The position numbers and the translations under genes are program-made. From positions 1 through 64,000 of the forward strand of contig JAIXOO010000235.1 of assembly GCA_027486765.1 (NCBI GenBank): a DNA stretch of 64,000 nt, given 5' to 3'. The DNA comes from Saprospiraceae bacterium (GTDB lineage Bacteria; Bacteroidota; Bacteroidia; Chitinophagales; Saprospiraceae). Below, piece by piece: positions 1 through 9,715 of this stretch. Numbering within the stretch: the stretch's first letter is position 1; each line of letters starts with the position of its first letter. Under the pieces are notes generated by a model, which saw only the letters and a list, made by a program, of their open reading frames with translations, was not told where the DNA came from and searched no databases.

Positions 1-495
1 CGGGTGTTCAATACCGCTTTGTCTTTGTTGCAAAATTGGGAAGAAGCCGAAGAGTTGACCCAGGATGTGTTTGTGGCTGCGTACGAGGCCATCGGCAGTT
101 TCCGGGGGCAGTCGAGTATGTATACCTGGTTGTACCGCATCACAGTGAACAAGGCCCTGGATCGGATCAAAGCCCGCAAGACGCAAAAACGTTCCGGCTT
201 CACCCTTTCGCTCTGGCGGCAACCGGAGCGTGAAGAAAAACCCCTGGATGTACCCGATTTTGTTCATCCCGGAGTGCTGCTCGAACAGCAGGAATCCAGC
301 GTCGCCTTGTTCAAAGCCATTGCCCAGTTGCCCGAAAATCAACAAAGCGCTTTTGTACTAGCCAAAATCGAGCAACTCAGTTATGCTGAAATTGCGCAGG
401 TTTTGGAGATCAGCATTCCAGCCGTAGAGTCGCTTTTGGTGCGGGCCAGGCAGAAATTGCGGGAATTGCTCAAAAACTTTTACGAAAACGATTAA
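1..495 (+). CDS. RNA polymerase ECF sigma factor, probably 5'-truncated by the window edge
   Basis: Frame is open to base 1; sigma-70 region 2 (EEAEELTQDVFVAAYEAIGSFRGQSSMYTWLYRITVNKALDRIKARK) and region 4 HTH (SYAEIAQVLEISIPAVESLLVRARQKLRE). Confidence 0.88.
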   Translation, partial: RVFNTALSLLQNWEEAEELTQDVFVAAYEAIGSFRGQSSMYTWLYRITVNKALDRIKARKTQKRSGFTLSLWRQPEREEKPLDVPDFVHPGVLLEQQESSVALFKAIAQLPENQQSAFVLAKIEQLSYAEIAQVLEISIPAVESLLVRARQKLRELLKNFYEND

Positions 496-506
496 ATCAT
501 TGCCTT

Positions 507-809
507 ATGGACGAACCAAAACACCACGATCCAGTAGAGGCTGCACTACAAAGCCTGGAAGGCCTACAACGGGCCAAGGCGGACGAGGCTTTGCTGCAAA
601 AAATCGAAGCCCGCATCCAGGCTACCCGTGCGGCCCGACAAGGGCAACAAACGCAGGTTCGGCGGCTGACCAGACAAATGCTTGCTGCCTCGGTGCTGAT
701 GTTGTTGCTCAACTCTGCAGTTTGGTTTAACGTAGGCTTCAAACAACAGGAAATGCAAAAAGTGGAGCAATTCTCCCGCCTGTATTTTACATCACCACTC
801 AATTATTAA
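507..809 (+). CDS. small single-TM protein, possible anti-sigma-like partner of the upstream sigma factor
   Basis: ORF 11 bp after the sigma gene, one hydrophobic segment (MLAASVLMLLLNSAVWFNVGF); position suggests an ECF partner. Confidence 0.55.
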   Translation: MDEPKHHDPVEAALQSLEGLQRAKADEALLQKIEARIQATRAARQGQQTQVRRLTRQMLAASVLMLLLNSAVWFNVGFKQQEMQKVEQFSRLYFTSPLNY

Positions 810-811
810 AC

Positions 812-1276
812 ATGAATGTCCTCAAAATAATGGGCGCGGCCCTCTTGCTTTTGTTTGTGCTCAATGTCGTTTCGCTGGGTTTGCTCCTGCGCCTGAATCG
901 ACCCCATGATCGGCCCAATCGGCCCTCCGCTGCGGCAGAATTCCTGATGCACGAACTGAAATTCAGCCCGGTTCAACGGGATTATTACCAACAATTGATC
1001 AAACAACACCGCAGCAAAATACGGGCGATTGAAGCGCAACGCGCCGAGTTGCGTCATGCTCTTTTTGCAGGAATTGCCCAAAACGATACCGCTGCACTAG
1101 CTGGTTTGCGGCAATTGGAGGGCAAAACGGAATGGGTCACTTTTCAACATTTTCAGGCCGTGCGCAGATTGAGCAATCTGGAGCAAAAACAGCGTTTTGA
1201 CCACATCATTCAGGAGGTATTGCGCAAAATGGGAGCTCATGAAAGACGGCACCCTCAAGGCTTACAGCATCATTAA
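812..1276 (+). CDS. periplasmic heavy-metal sensor / Spy-CpxP-like protein
   Basis: N-terminal TM then charged helical region (EFLMHELKFSPVQRDYYQQLIKQHRSKIRAIEAQRAELRHALF); third gene of the sigma operon. Confidence 0.6.
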   Translation: MNVLKIMGAALLLLFVLNVVSLGLLLRLNRPHDRPNRPSAAAEFLMHELKFSPVQRDYYQQLIKQHRSKIRAIEAQRAELRHALFAGIAQNDTAALAGLRQLEGKTEWVTFQHFQAVRRLSNLEQKQRFDHIIQEVLRKMGAHERRHPQGLQHH

Positions 1277-1367
1277 ACCAGACCCCAAATAGCGCAAGAT
1301 TTTCGGCATTATTGGTTTAGCTTCCCTAACTTTACCCTACCAAAGGAAACCGAATAAAACCAAATTT

Positions 1368-2528
1368 ATGCCGATCTACCACAAGCTGGGGAAAATCCCT
1401 TCCAAGCGCCATACCATTTTTGAAAAACCCGGCGGCGGGCTGTACTATGAGCAATTGTTTGGCACCGTGGGGTTTGATGGAATGTCCTCCTTGTTGTACC
1501 AGATTCATCGCCCCACGATGATTCGCGACATTGGAGAAGCCATCGATGTCAGTCCTGTAATAGCGGTAGCCAAAAACATCCACCCGCGCAAGTTGCTCGG
1601 TTTTGAAGTGCCCGCCAAAGCGGATTACCTGGAAAGCCGTACGCCCCTACTCGTCAATTCCGACATCCACATTGGACTGGCTGCGCCGCAAAGCTCCCTG
1701 CGCAATTACTTCTACAAAAACGCGGATGCCGACGAACTGCTGTTCATTCACCGTGGAACGGGCACCCTGCGCACCCTCTTGGGCAATATTCCCTTTGAAT
1801 ACGGCGACTACCTGCTGATTCCACGTGGAATGATTTACCAAATCGACTTTGATACCGCCGACAATCGTTTGCTCTACGCCGAGTCTTTTCATCCGATTTA
1901 TACCCCCAAACGTTACCGCAACTGGTTTGGGCAACTGCTAGAGCATTCCCCCTTTTGCGAACGCGATTACAAACTTCCCCAAGACCTCGAAACCCACGAT
2001 GAAAAAGGGGAGTTTTTGCTCAAGGTCAAAAAGCAAGGCATGCTCCACCAATTGGTTTATAGCACACATCCTTTTGATGTTGTGGGTTGGGATGGTTACA
2101 ACTTCCCCTACGGATTTTCGATCCACAATTTTGAACCGATCACCGGGCGGGTACACCAACCACCGCCTGTGCATCAAACCTTTGAAAACAAAGCCTTTGT
2201 GGTCTGTTCCTTTTGCCCACGTCTGTACGACTACCATCCACGGGCCATTCCTGCACCCTACAATCACTCCAACATCGATAGTGACGAAGTGCTGTACTAC
2301 GTGGATGGCGACTTTATGAGCCGAAACAACATCGCGGCAGGGCATATTTCCTTGCACCCCGGCGGCATTCCCCACGGGCCACATCCAGGTGCCTACGAGC
2401 GGAGTATCGGCAAAACATCCACAGAGGAGTTGGCCGTGATGATTGATACGTTCAAACCACTGATGGTGACCGAGGCGGCGCTGAAGATCGACGATGGGGT
2501 GTATTATCAATCCTGGTTAGAGGGGTAA
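1368..2528 (+). CDS. hmgA: homogentisate 1,2-dioxygenase
   Basis: Cupin-type protein with HGA dioxygenase-like segments (YHKLGKIPSKRHTIFEKPGGGLYYEQLFGTVGFDGMSSLLYH-like start; HPGGIPHGPHPGAYERSIG). Confidence 0.88.
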   Translation: MPIYHKLGKIPSKRHTIFEKPGGGLYYEQLFGTVGFDGMSSLLYQIHRPTMIRDIGEAIDVSPVIAVAKNIHPRKLLGFEVPAKADYLESRTPLLVNSDIHIGLAAPQSSLRNYFYKNADADELLFIHRGTGTLRTLLGNIPFEYGDYLLIPRGMIYQIDFDTADNRLLYAESFHPIYTPKRYRNWFGQLLEHSPFCERDYKLPQDLETHDEKGEFLLKVKKQGMLHQLVYSTHPFDVVGWDGYNFPYGFSIHNFEPITGRVHQPPPVHQTFENKAFVVCSFCPRLYDYHPRAIPAPYNHSNIDSDEVLYYVDGDFMSRNNIAAGHISLHPGGIPHGPHPGAYERSIGKTSTEELAVMIDTFKPLMVTEAALKIDDGVYYQSWLEG

Positions 2529-2546
2529 ACCGTCCCATTCCACCGG

Positions 2547-3665
2547 TCATTTTTTTCGACCCAGGCCAAATTGGTCCCCTTTTTTCACTGCCTTATTTCC
2601 TTGAAAATGAATTTCCACTATTTTTTCGCTTTGTACAATCTCGCCCTTTTCATCCGCAAGGCGGTGGATGATTTCCTTGCTGGCGATGTCGATGATTTCA
2701 CCCGTACTCGGCCAGGCGTGGCGCCCGTCCATGCTAAATGTGACCCAACCCGGCTGGTCGCGTAAGGCCACCGAAGACAAGTAACGTGGTGGCATTTGTT
2801 GGTTGTCAAAAATGTGCATGCGCTGGTTGGCCCCATCCGCTACCCAGAGTTCTTTTTCGTTGGGCGTCAGGCCAATGCCGTGACTGGGGCAGCCATGTCT
2901 CTTGATGAAGCCCTTTTCAAAGCCGGGTACTTCCACCCGATGGATCATCTTTCCGGTTTTTAGGTCGGCTATTTCAAAGCCGAGTAGTTCGTTCACGTTG
3001 CCGTACAACAATGACTGTTTGCCATTGATGGTAAAAGGACGTACGCTGGCTGAAAAAGGCCCGATCTGCCGCTGTTTGCTGGTGTTTTTAGGATTGACTA
3101 CGGTCACATAGGGTGAGGCGAGGCCTTCCATGTAAACCGCCTTCCCGTTGGGGGCAAAAATGGTGTTGTGGGCTTTACTTTTGAGTACCACCTGCTCGTT
3201 TACCTCGCCCGTTTTGGCATCAAGAACGTACCATTGGTCTTTTTCAAAGGAAGGTTGAAAGATGGTCAGCCCATCGGGCGAAATGGCCATACGGTCGCAA
3301 CCCGCTTCGTAAACCTTTTCCCAAAGTAGCTTTTCACTTTGTAAACTGATGCACATCAGCGATTTAACGGTACTTACATAGATGCATTGGGTGGCCAGGC
3401 TCACACATACGCCTTTGACGTTGGAGGGATGGCCCGTGGCATCCAGACTACCCGTAGGAATCCGTTTGACCAACTTGTAATGGTCGTCGATGTCGTACAC
3501 CAAAATGCCGTGGCCGCCGTATTCGAGGTAGTTGCGGATGCCGGGTTCGGCTACGTAGAGGTATCTCTTCACACCAGATTGTGCCTGAGCCGTGGTCAGG
3601 AAAAGGCATAAAAAGGTGAGGGATAAAAGTGCGGCGCGGATGGATTTAACGTTGATTTTAAGCAT
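2547..3665 (-). CDS. secreted YncE-like beta-propeller protein
   Basis: Signal peptide; repeated propeller-blade motifs (KRYLYVAEPG, GVCVSLATQCIYVST, HGIGLTPNEKELWVADGANQRMHIFD). Confidence 0.7.
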   Translation of the reverse strand: MLKINVKSIRAALLSLTFLCLFLTTAQAQSGVKRYLYVAEPGIRNYLEYGGHGILVYDIDDHYKLVKRIPTGSLDATGHPSNVKGVCVSLATQCIYVSTVKSLMCISLQSEKLLWEKVYEAGCDRMAISPDGLTIFQPSFEKDQWYVLDAKTGEVNEQVVLKSKAHNTIFAPNGKAVYMEGLASPYVTVVNPKNTSKQRQIGPFSASVRPFTINGKQSLLYGNVNELLGFEIADLKTGKMIHRVEVPGFEKGFIKRHGCPSHGIGLTPNEKELWVADGANQRMHIFDNQQMPPRYLSSVALRDQPGWVTFSMDGRHAWPSTGEIIDIASKEIIHRLADEKGEIVQSEKIVEIHFQGNKAVKKGDQFGLGRKK

Positions 3666-3753
3666 TTTGCATGAGTTGAAGGCAAACCAAAAGCTAAAAA
3701 AACTAATTTATCTCAATGGGCCACAAACATGAATCATCCCGAATTTTTCAGAA

Positions 3754-3926
3754 AACACAAAGCATTTTTTAGCACAAAGACCCCAAAGGCAGCACAAAGG
3801 ACACAAAGGTGAGATGTTGACGAGGCATTACATCCAAAATAAGATAAAGTCCAGGCGTATTGCTTTGTCAAAATCGCGTCTTTGTGCCCTTTGTGCTGCC
3901 ATTGTGCCCTTTGTGCTCATTTTTTC
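3754..3926. repeat. intergenic inverted tandem-repeat element R1 (CACAAAGG-type)
   Basis: Left arm GCACAAAGACCCCAAAGGCAGCACAAAGGACACAAAGG; right arm reverse complement GCACAAAGGGCACAATGGCAGCACAAAGGGCACAAAGACGCG. Confidence 0.85.
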
Positions 3927-3996
3927 ATTGTGCTAATTGTAAATTCGAGATGACTCCTTTTTGTCGCTAAAGAATACTTTACTTGCGCTTGTAGCG

Positions 3997-4857
3997 TCAA
4001 TATTGATGGAATGCCTGGGAAACAAATGCGAGTACATCGGGTAGCGCTTCCCGCCAGTAAGTCCAGGTGTGGCCGCCATTGCGGACGCGAAATTCGTGAG
4101 GAACTTCCTTTTTGCGCATGGCGATGTGTACCAAGGAATTGCCTTCGTACAAAAAGTCATCGTCGCCGCAGTCGATGTACCAGCGGACGGCCTTCTTTTG
4201 GTCGTCGGGCATGTTGTTGATGATGTGCAACGCGCTCTGCTGTTTGAAAAAAGCGTCGATTTGGGCCTCGGTGGCCGTAGAATCTGGCCCACGCTTGATC
4301 TGCATTTTAGCAGCCTCCAAGTTTAAAGGCCCAGTTACTGCACTCAAGGGACAAGCGGAAGAAAACAACTCGGGATGGTGCAGCGCATAAGCAAAACTTC
4401 CGCCGCCACCCATCGATAAGCCTGCGATTGCTCTGAAGCGCTTTTCGGCTTTGATGCGGTATTTTTTTTCCACAGCGGGCAGCAATTCTTTGAAGAAAAA
4501 ATCCTCATAGAGCCAGCTACCCGTGGCGCTGTTGGCATACCCCCGGCGCCCCGTATTGGCATCGGGCATGACGATGATCATCGGAGTGGCGGTGCCTGCG
4601 GCAATGGCTTTGTCGGTGATGTTTTGCACTTCGCCAAATTGAACCCAACCAGTTTGGTCGTCGCCCGCACCATGTAAGAGGTAGAGCACTGGATAAGTCC
4701 GGGAAGAGGTTTCATAATCGGGAGGCAGATAAATGGCGTACTTCCGCTCCATGTTGAGGATTTTGCTTTGGAGGGTAAGGTTGTCGAAAACTTTGCTGGT
4801 TTGAGCAAAAAGGAGATGGGTACCCATCATGGCGATCAGTAGGAAAAAGTTCTTCAT
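3997..4857 (-). CDS. secreted alpha/beta-hydrolase esterase (esterase D / Fes-like)
   Basis: Signal peptide; YPVLYLLHGAGDDQTGW and nucleophile elbow GLSMGGGGSFAYAL. Confidence 0.82.
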   Translation of the reverse strand: MKNFFLLIAMMGTHLLFAQTSKVFDNLTLQSKILNMERKYAIYLPPDYETSSRTYPVLYLLHGAGDDQTGWVQFGEVQNITDKAIAAGTATPMIIVMPDANTGRRGYANSATGSWLYEDFFFKELLPAVEKKYRIKAEKRFRAIAGLSMGGGGSFAYALHHPELFSSACPLSAVTGPLNLEAAKMQIKRGPDSTATEAQIDAFFKQQSALHIINNMPDDQKKAVRWYIDCGDDDFLYEGNSLVHIAMRKKEVPHEFRVRNGGHTWTYWREALPDVLAFVSQAFHQY

Positions 4858-4947
4858 GTAGTTTATAGTTTAAACAAGCACTGAATGATACACAAAATAC
4901 AAAACGTTTTGCCTTCTAATTCAAAATTTTACAAAACCGAACAAAAG

Positions 4948-4963
4948 TGTTCACAGGTGAACA
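4948..4963. promoter_or_regulatory. palindromic operator-like site upstream of the FtsX-type permease
   Basis: TGTTCAC-AG-GTGAACA, perfect 7-bp arms, about 110 bp upstream of the ATG at 5073. Confidence 0.4.
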
Positions 4964-5072
4964 GCACACCAGATTTGCAAATATCTAATTGACTGATTTT
5001 AGGTTATTTTGTTTTCTTGGCACAAAAATTGGGCCTTGTTTTAAGATTGGCTTTGAAAAAACTGCACACACG

Positions 5073-7433
5073 ATGCTCCACCACAACCTCTTGTTGATTT
5101 ACCGCAACATCAAACGATTCAAACACAGCTTTTTCATCAACTTGATCGGCTTGTCTACCGGATTAGCCTGTACCTTATTGATCTACCTCTGGGTGAACGA
5201 TGAACGGAGTGTTGATCATTTTCATAAAAACGACCCACGTTTGTTTCAGGTCATGGGCAATCTGGAAAACGAAGGCAAGTTGTTTACCCAGTCCGCTACA
5301 CCCAAACACCTGGCGGAGCTGCTGAGTACCGAAATGCCGGAAGTAGAAATGGCCGTTACGACTACCCCTCCCGCCTGGTTTCCCAAATTCACCCTGAATG
5401 CACAAGCCGAGCCCCTTAAAGGAGTAGGCAAATTTGCAGGTGTGGATTTCTTCCGCTTGTTTTCTTACGAACTCCTGCAAGGCAGCGAAACCCAGGTACT
5501 AAGCGACAAAAGTGCCATTGTCATTTCGGAAAAACTGGCCAAAAGTTTGTTCAAATCTACTGAAAACGCCATTGGCAAAAGCCTGGAGTGGGACTTAGCG
5601 GGGTTGAAAAAACAATGCACCGTCAGTGGGGTATTTAAAAACTTGCCCAGCAATGCCTCCGAGCAGTTTGACTTCGTGTTACCCTTCGAATCTTTTTTGG
5701 ACATCATCGGTCGGGGGCTGAGTTGGGACAATCTATTCAATACCTATGTGATCCTGAAAAAAGGTGTTGACCAGGAGCGGTTCAACGCTAAAATTGAGGA
5801 TTACATCCAGCGCAAAAACCCCGGTGCAAAGATCGAGTTGTTCATCAAACCCTTTGCCGACAACTACCTGTACGGCCAGTACGAAAACGGAGTTCAGGCA
5901 GGTGGAAGAATCGAATACGTCCGCCTTTTTTCCCTGATTGCCTTGTTTATTCTGCTCATTGCCTGCGTCAATTTTATGAACCTGGCTACCGCAAAAGCGG
6001 CCAACCGCATCAAAGAAGTCGGCATCAAAAAAGCCATCGGGGCTCGGCGGAGCACCCTCATCTGGCAACATTTGGGCGAATCCACCGCCATGACCTTACT
6101 CTCCTTTTTGGTGGCTGCGTTATTGGTAATTTTGCTTTTGCCTGCGTTTAACGAGCTTACGGGCAAACAACTGGCGCTGAGCTGGAATCCGAATTTGTTG
6201 CTCGGGGCTCTGGCGATTGCTGCAGCTACCAGCCTCGTGGCAGGCAGTTATCCGGCCTTTTACCTTTCCAGTTTCAAACCGGTAGCAGTGCTGAAAGGGA
6301 AATTGAGCACTTCCGGCAGCGAGCTGCTGGCCCGCAAAGGACTAGTGGTTTTTCAATTTGGCATTTCCATCGTGTTCGTTGTAGCGGTACTGGTCATTTA
6401 CCAGCAAATTGAATTTGTACAAAACAAAAACCTAGGTTACAACAAAAACAACCTGCTCTATTTTGAAATGGAAGGAAAAGCCACGGCCAATCCCGAAGGT
6501 TTTTTGACCGCTTTGCGCAAAGTGCCCGGTGTGGAATCGGCTGCCAATATGTTGACCAACATCGTCGTTGGGCCAGGCGGCAATATGCCCAACATCGATT
6601 GGAAAGGAAAAAAAATAGCTTTTCAAAATGTAGGGGTTAGCTATGACATGATCGAAACCCTGGGCTTGGAGATGCGCTCTGGTCGGCCTTTTTCCAGAGC
6701 TTTCAGCTCCGACACCAGCAAATTGATCTTCAACGAAGAGGCCGTTGCAGTGATGGGTTTGTCTGAACCTGTAGCAGGGCAAGTCATCGACTTTGCTGGC
6801 AGAAAAGTAGAAATTTTGGGGGTGGTCAAAAACTTCCACCTGCAATCCCTGCACGAACCCGTCAAACCTTTTTATTTCCGCTTTGATCGCATGTATGCCG
6901 TAACCGTGATGGTGCGCATCGCCGCCGGGACAGAACAAAAGACCTTGGCTGCTTTGGCGCAGTTTTACAAAGATTACAATCCTGGCTTTGTGTTCGACTA
7001 TACTTTTTTGGATCAAACTTACCAGGCGCAATATGTGGCCGAAAAAAGAGTGTCGGTATTGTCGCGTTATTTTGGGGCCTTGGCGGTATTGATTTCTTGT
7101 TTGGGGTTATTTGGTTTGGCGACTTTTACAGCCGAGCGGCGGGGCAAGGAGATTGGAATCCGCAAAGTGTTGGGGGCATCGGTATTGAGTGTGGTACGGC
7201 TGCTTTCTATGGATTTTGTCCGGCTGGTTCTGCTGGCGATTGTGCTGGCGCTTCCCATTGCCTGGTACCTGATGCGGGAATGGTTGGCTGGATTTGCTTA
7301 CCATATTGAGCTGCAGTCTTGGGTGTTTGTGTTGGCGGGAGTGGCGGCATTACTTATTGCCATCCTGACTGTTGGGTATCAGGCCATTCGGGCGGCCATT
7401 GTCAATCCAGTGGATTCGCTGCGGAACGAGTAG
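5073..7433 (+). CDS. FtsX/MacB-type ABC transporter permease
   Basis: Two MacB-periplasmic/FtsX modules; MLHHNLLLIYRNIKRFKHSFFINLIGLSTGLACTLLIYLWVNDE start; RRGKEIGIRKVLGASVLSVV. Confidence 0.9.
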   Translation: MLHHNLLLIYRNIKRFKHSFFINLIGLSTGLACTLLIYLWVNDERSVDHFHKNDPRLFQVMGNLENEGKLFTQSATPKHLAELLSTEMPEVEMAVTTTPPAWFPKFTLNAQAEPLKGVGKFAGVDFFRLFSYELLQGSETQVLSDKSAIVISEKLAKSLFKSTENAIGKSLEWDLAGLKKQCTVSGVFKNLPSNASEQFDFVLPFESFLDIIGRGLSWDNLFNTYVILKKGVDQERFNAKIEDYIQRKNPGAKIELFIKPFADNYLYGQYENGVQAGGRIEYVRLFSLIALFILLIACVNFMNLATAKAANRIKEVGIKKAIGARRSTLIWQHLGESTAMTLLSFLVAALLVILLLPAFNELTGKQLALSWNPNLLLGALAIAAATSLVAGSYPAFYLSSFKPVAVLKGKLSTSGSELLARKGLVVFQFGISIVFVVAVLVIYQQIEFVQNKNLGYNKNNLLYFEMEGKATANPEGFLTALRKVPGVESAANMLTNIVVGPGGNMPNIDWKGKKIAFQNVGVSYDMIETLGLEMRSGRPFSRAFSSDTSKLIFNEEAVAVMGLSEPVAGQVIDFAGRKVEILGVVKNFHLQSLHEPVKPFYFRFDRMYAVTVMVRIAAGTEQKTLAALAQFYKDYNPGFVFDYTFLDQTYQAQYVAEKRVSVLSRYFGALAVLISCLGLFGLATFTAERRGKEIGIRKVLGASVLSVVRLLSMDFVRLVLLAIVLALPIAWYLMREWLAGFAYHIELQSWVFVLAGVAALLIAILTVGYQAIRAAIVNPVDSLRNE

Positions 7434-7441
7434 CCTTTCTT

Positions 7442-7530
7442 AGGTGATTCCTTGAGTGCCTAGGGTTTCTTAGGTGGTAAAAAAATATTATTTCACCACC
7501 TAAGAAACCAAAGGCACCTAAGCATCACCT
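7442..7530. repeat. intergenic inverted tandem-repeat element R2 (TTAGGTG-type)
   Basis: AGGTGATTCCTTGAGTGCCTAGGGTTTCTTAGGTGGTAAAAAAATATTATTTCACC against AGGTGATGCTTAGGTGCCTTTGGTTTCTTAGGTGGTGAAATAATATTTTTTTACC (reverse complement of the other arm). Confidence 0.88.
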
Positions 7531-7552
7531 CAGAAGCTCGTAGGCTTATGGT

Positions 7553-8660
7553 TTAATTAATGTCCTTGTTTCCCTTCAACTGGGTTTTCAAGTCCTCCGT
7601 TGCCTTCTTTTGTTGCTCGTTAGGCGCCTGAGCGATGGCCTTATCCGCAAATTCGATGGCTTTGGGGTAATTGCCTTTGGCGCTATAGGCCCGCATCAAA
7701 CCACTATTTACCACAAAATTGTCCCCGTGTTTCTTCTGGTTTTCCAGCATCAATTTCAGGGCAAGGTCCGCCTGTTTCAGGGTGATCAAGCTGCGACCAA
7801 ACGTAGCCAACTGCTGCGCATTGCCCAAGGCTACCACGTCCGTCATTAGGGAATCTGCTTCTTTCAAACGATTGGTTCTCACCGCTGCATTGACCCAGTT
7901 GCTCATGGTGGGGAATGTTTTTTGCCCACCAAATCCGTTGATGGCTCTTTTGCTCCAGCCGTAGGCTTCTTCCAGGTTTTTATTGACCGTGAAGCAGTAT
8001 TGAGCAGCCTGTAGAACGATTTGAGGGTTAAAGCCCATGTTGCCCTTCAACTGATCTCGAATGGTAGCAATGACAATGTCTTCGGTGTTTACGCTTACCC
8101 GGAATGGCAAGGAAAGATTGTCCCACATCAAGGCGATGGTACAAGCATTTGCGCTGTGGTTGGTGAATTCAAACTTGAGGTATTCCACACTTTTGTCCAG
8201 CGCTTGAGGTTTGACCTTTACGCGGAGTACATCGTCTTTTTGTTCGTAGTAAAAGCTGCCCCAGGCGTTGTTGACTTTGTTGAAAATCAAAATGGTGCTA
8301 TCGGGGTTGTAGGCTACGTGAAAGCCATATTTCCCAGCCTTGATCTCTTTGCCTTCTACTTTTACATCGTGTTCAAAGGTTATGGTAGTGTTGTCATTGG
8401 CACCAGCGCGCCAGGGTGCGCTAGGGCTATTGGTCAGAAAGCTGAAATTGGTGAAGCCAAGTGGCACCAAAGTCCCCCAGATTTTTCCTTCCCGCTTGTT
8501 GACGTCGGGACGAGCATACGTGATCGTGATGCTGGTGATGCCCACCTCTTCACTGACCATGGCGCGAGGATTCCCGGCAACGGGTGGAATGTCCAATTGA
8601 GCGTAAGCAACCACGTTGCCCAGCAGTAAAGTCATCGCGAAAATGAGTAGTTGTTTCATA
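7553..8660 (-). CDS. DUF2911-domain protein with C-terminal TPR-like region
   Basis: Signal peptide MKQLLIFAMTLLLGNVVAYAQ; EEVGITSITITYARPDVNKREGKIWGTLVPLG...WRAGANDNTTITFEHDVKVEGKEIKAGKYG is typical of DUF2911. Confidence 0.85.
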
Positions 8661-8762
8661 AAATGAGTTGAGTGAGTAAATTGAAATGGAAAATTAGCTG
8701 TTTTTGGAATCATTTGCCTATCGATTTTGTACTGCTTAAAATTGTGTTTAAAAGTTGAAGTT

Positions 8763-9602
8763 ATGCCGCCTGAGCTACCCATCCCGACCTTGCAGCTATT
8801 CCCCAAATTGGACGAGCTTTTATTGGATTTTTTGCGCAGCCTCAGCCCCGCCGACTGGGAAAAACAAACCATCGTACCACTCTGGACGATCAAAGACATT
8901 GCCGCCCATTTGCTGGACGGTAACCTGCGCACCTTGTCAATGTCTCGCGACGGGTACTTTGGGGAAAAACCGGACCCCATCGAGTCTTATGGCGATCTGG
9001 TGGCCTACCTCAACCGCCTGAATGCCGATTGGGTCAAGGCCTTCAAAAGGGTGAGCCCAACTGTGTTGATTGAATTATTGGAGCTCACTGGTTCCCAATA
9101 CAATACTTATCTCAAGACACTCAACCCGTACACTCCGGCCATCTTTTCGGTTGCCTGGGCGGGGGAAGAAGAATCCAAAAACTGGTTCCACATCGCTCGG
9201 GAGTACACCGAGAAATGGCACCACCAGCAACAAATGCGCCTGGCGATGGGACAGGAGGAAGTGCTGTATGCTCCAGACTTGTATTTTCCATACCTGGATA
9301 CTTCGATGCAGGCATTGCCGCATCATTACCGGAATGTGGTGGCTGAGCCAGGGACTGTGATTTTTTTTGAGGTGAAAGGGATTCCAAATGCGCAATGGTA
9401 CTTGCAGCAAGGCGAAAATGCTTGGGTTTTGAGTAAGACTTTGGAGCAAAGTCCTATTGCTTCGGTGAGCATTGACGCGACTATCGCCTGGCGTATGTTG
9501 ACCAAAGGGATTGCCAAGGCGGAGGCAGCGAAGAGGATGAAGATCGAGGGAGAGCAAAAACTGGGAGCAGTGGTACTCGATATGTTGGCGGTGATGGCGT
9601 AG
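8763..9602 (+). CDS. DinB / maleylpyruvate isomerase N-terminal-like protein
   Basis: VPLWTIKDIAAHLLDGNLRTLSMSRDGYFGE and EYTEKWHHQQQMRLAMG. Confidence 0.68.
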   Translation: MPPELPIPTLQLFPKLDELLLDFLRSLSPADWEKQTIVPLWTIKDIAAHLLDGNLRTLSMSRDGYFGEKPDPIESYGDLVAYLNRLNADWVKAFKRVSPTVLIELLELTGSQYNTYLKTLNPYTPAIFSVAWAGEEESKNWFHIAREYTEKWHHQQQMRLAMGQEEVLYAPDLYFPYLDTSMQALPHHYRNVVAEPGTVIFFEVKGIPNAQWYLQQGENAWVLSKTLEQSPIASVSIDATIAWRMLTKGIAKAEAAKRMKIEGEQKLGAVVLDMLAVMA

Positions 9603-9654
9603 GATTCCCAATTTGAAAAACCGGGGAACACTATGGGTAACTCAGAAACAGTTC

Positions 9655-9692
9655 GTCATCCCGAATTTTTGAAAAGTCAAAATCGGGATGAC
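9655..9692. terminator. hairpin between convergent genes
   Basis: GTCATCCCGAATTTTTGA...GTCAAAATCGGGATGAC. Confidence 0.55.
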
Positions 9693-9715
9693 TCATGTTT
9701 TGCGAATCCTAATCA

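Noticed and set aside
8021-8629. 202-aa + strand ORF over the DUF2911 gene
   Set aside because: Antisense to a well-supported DUF2911 protein.
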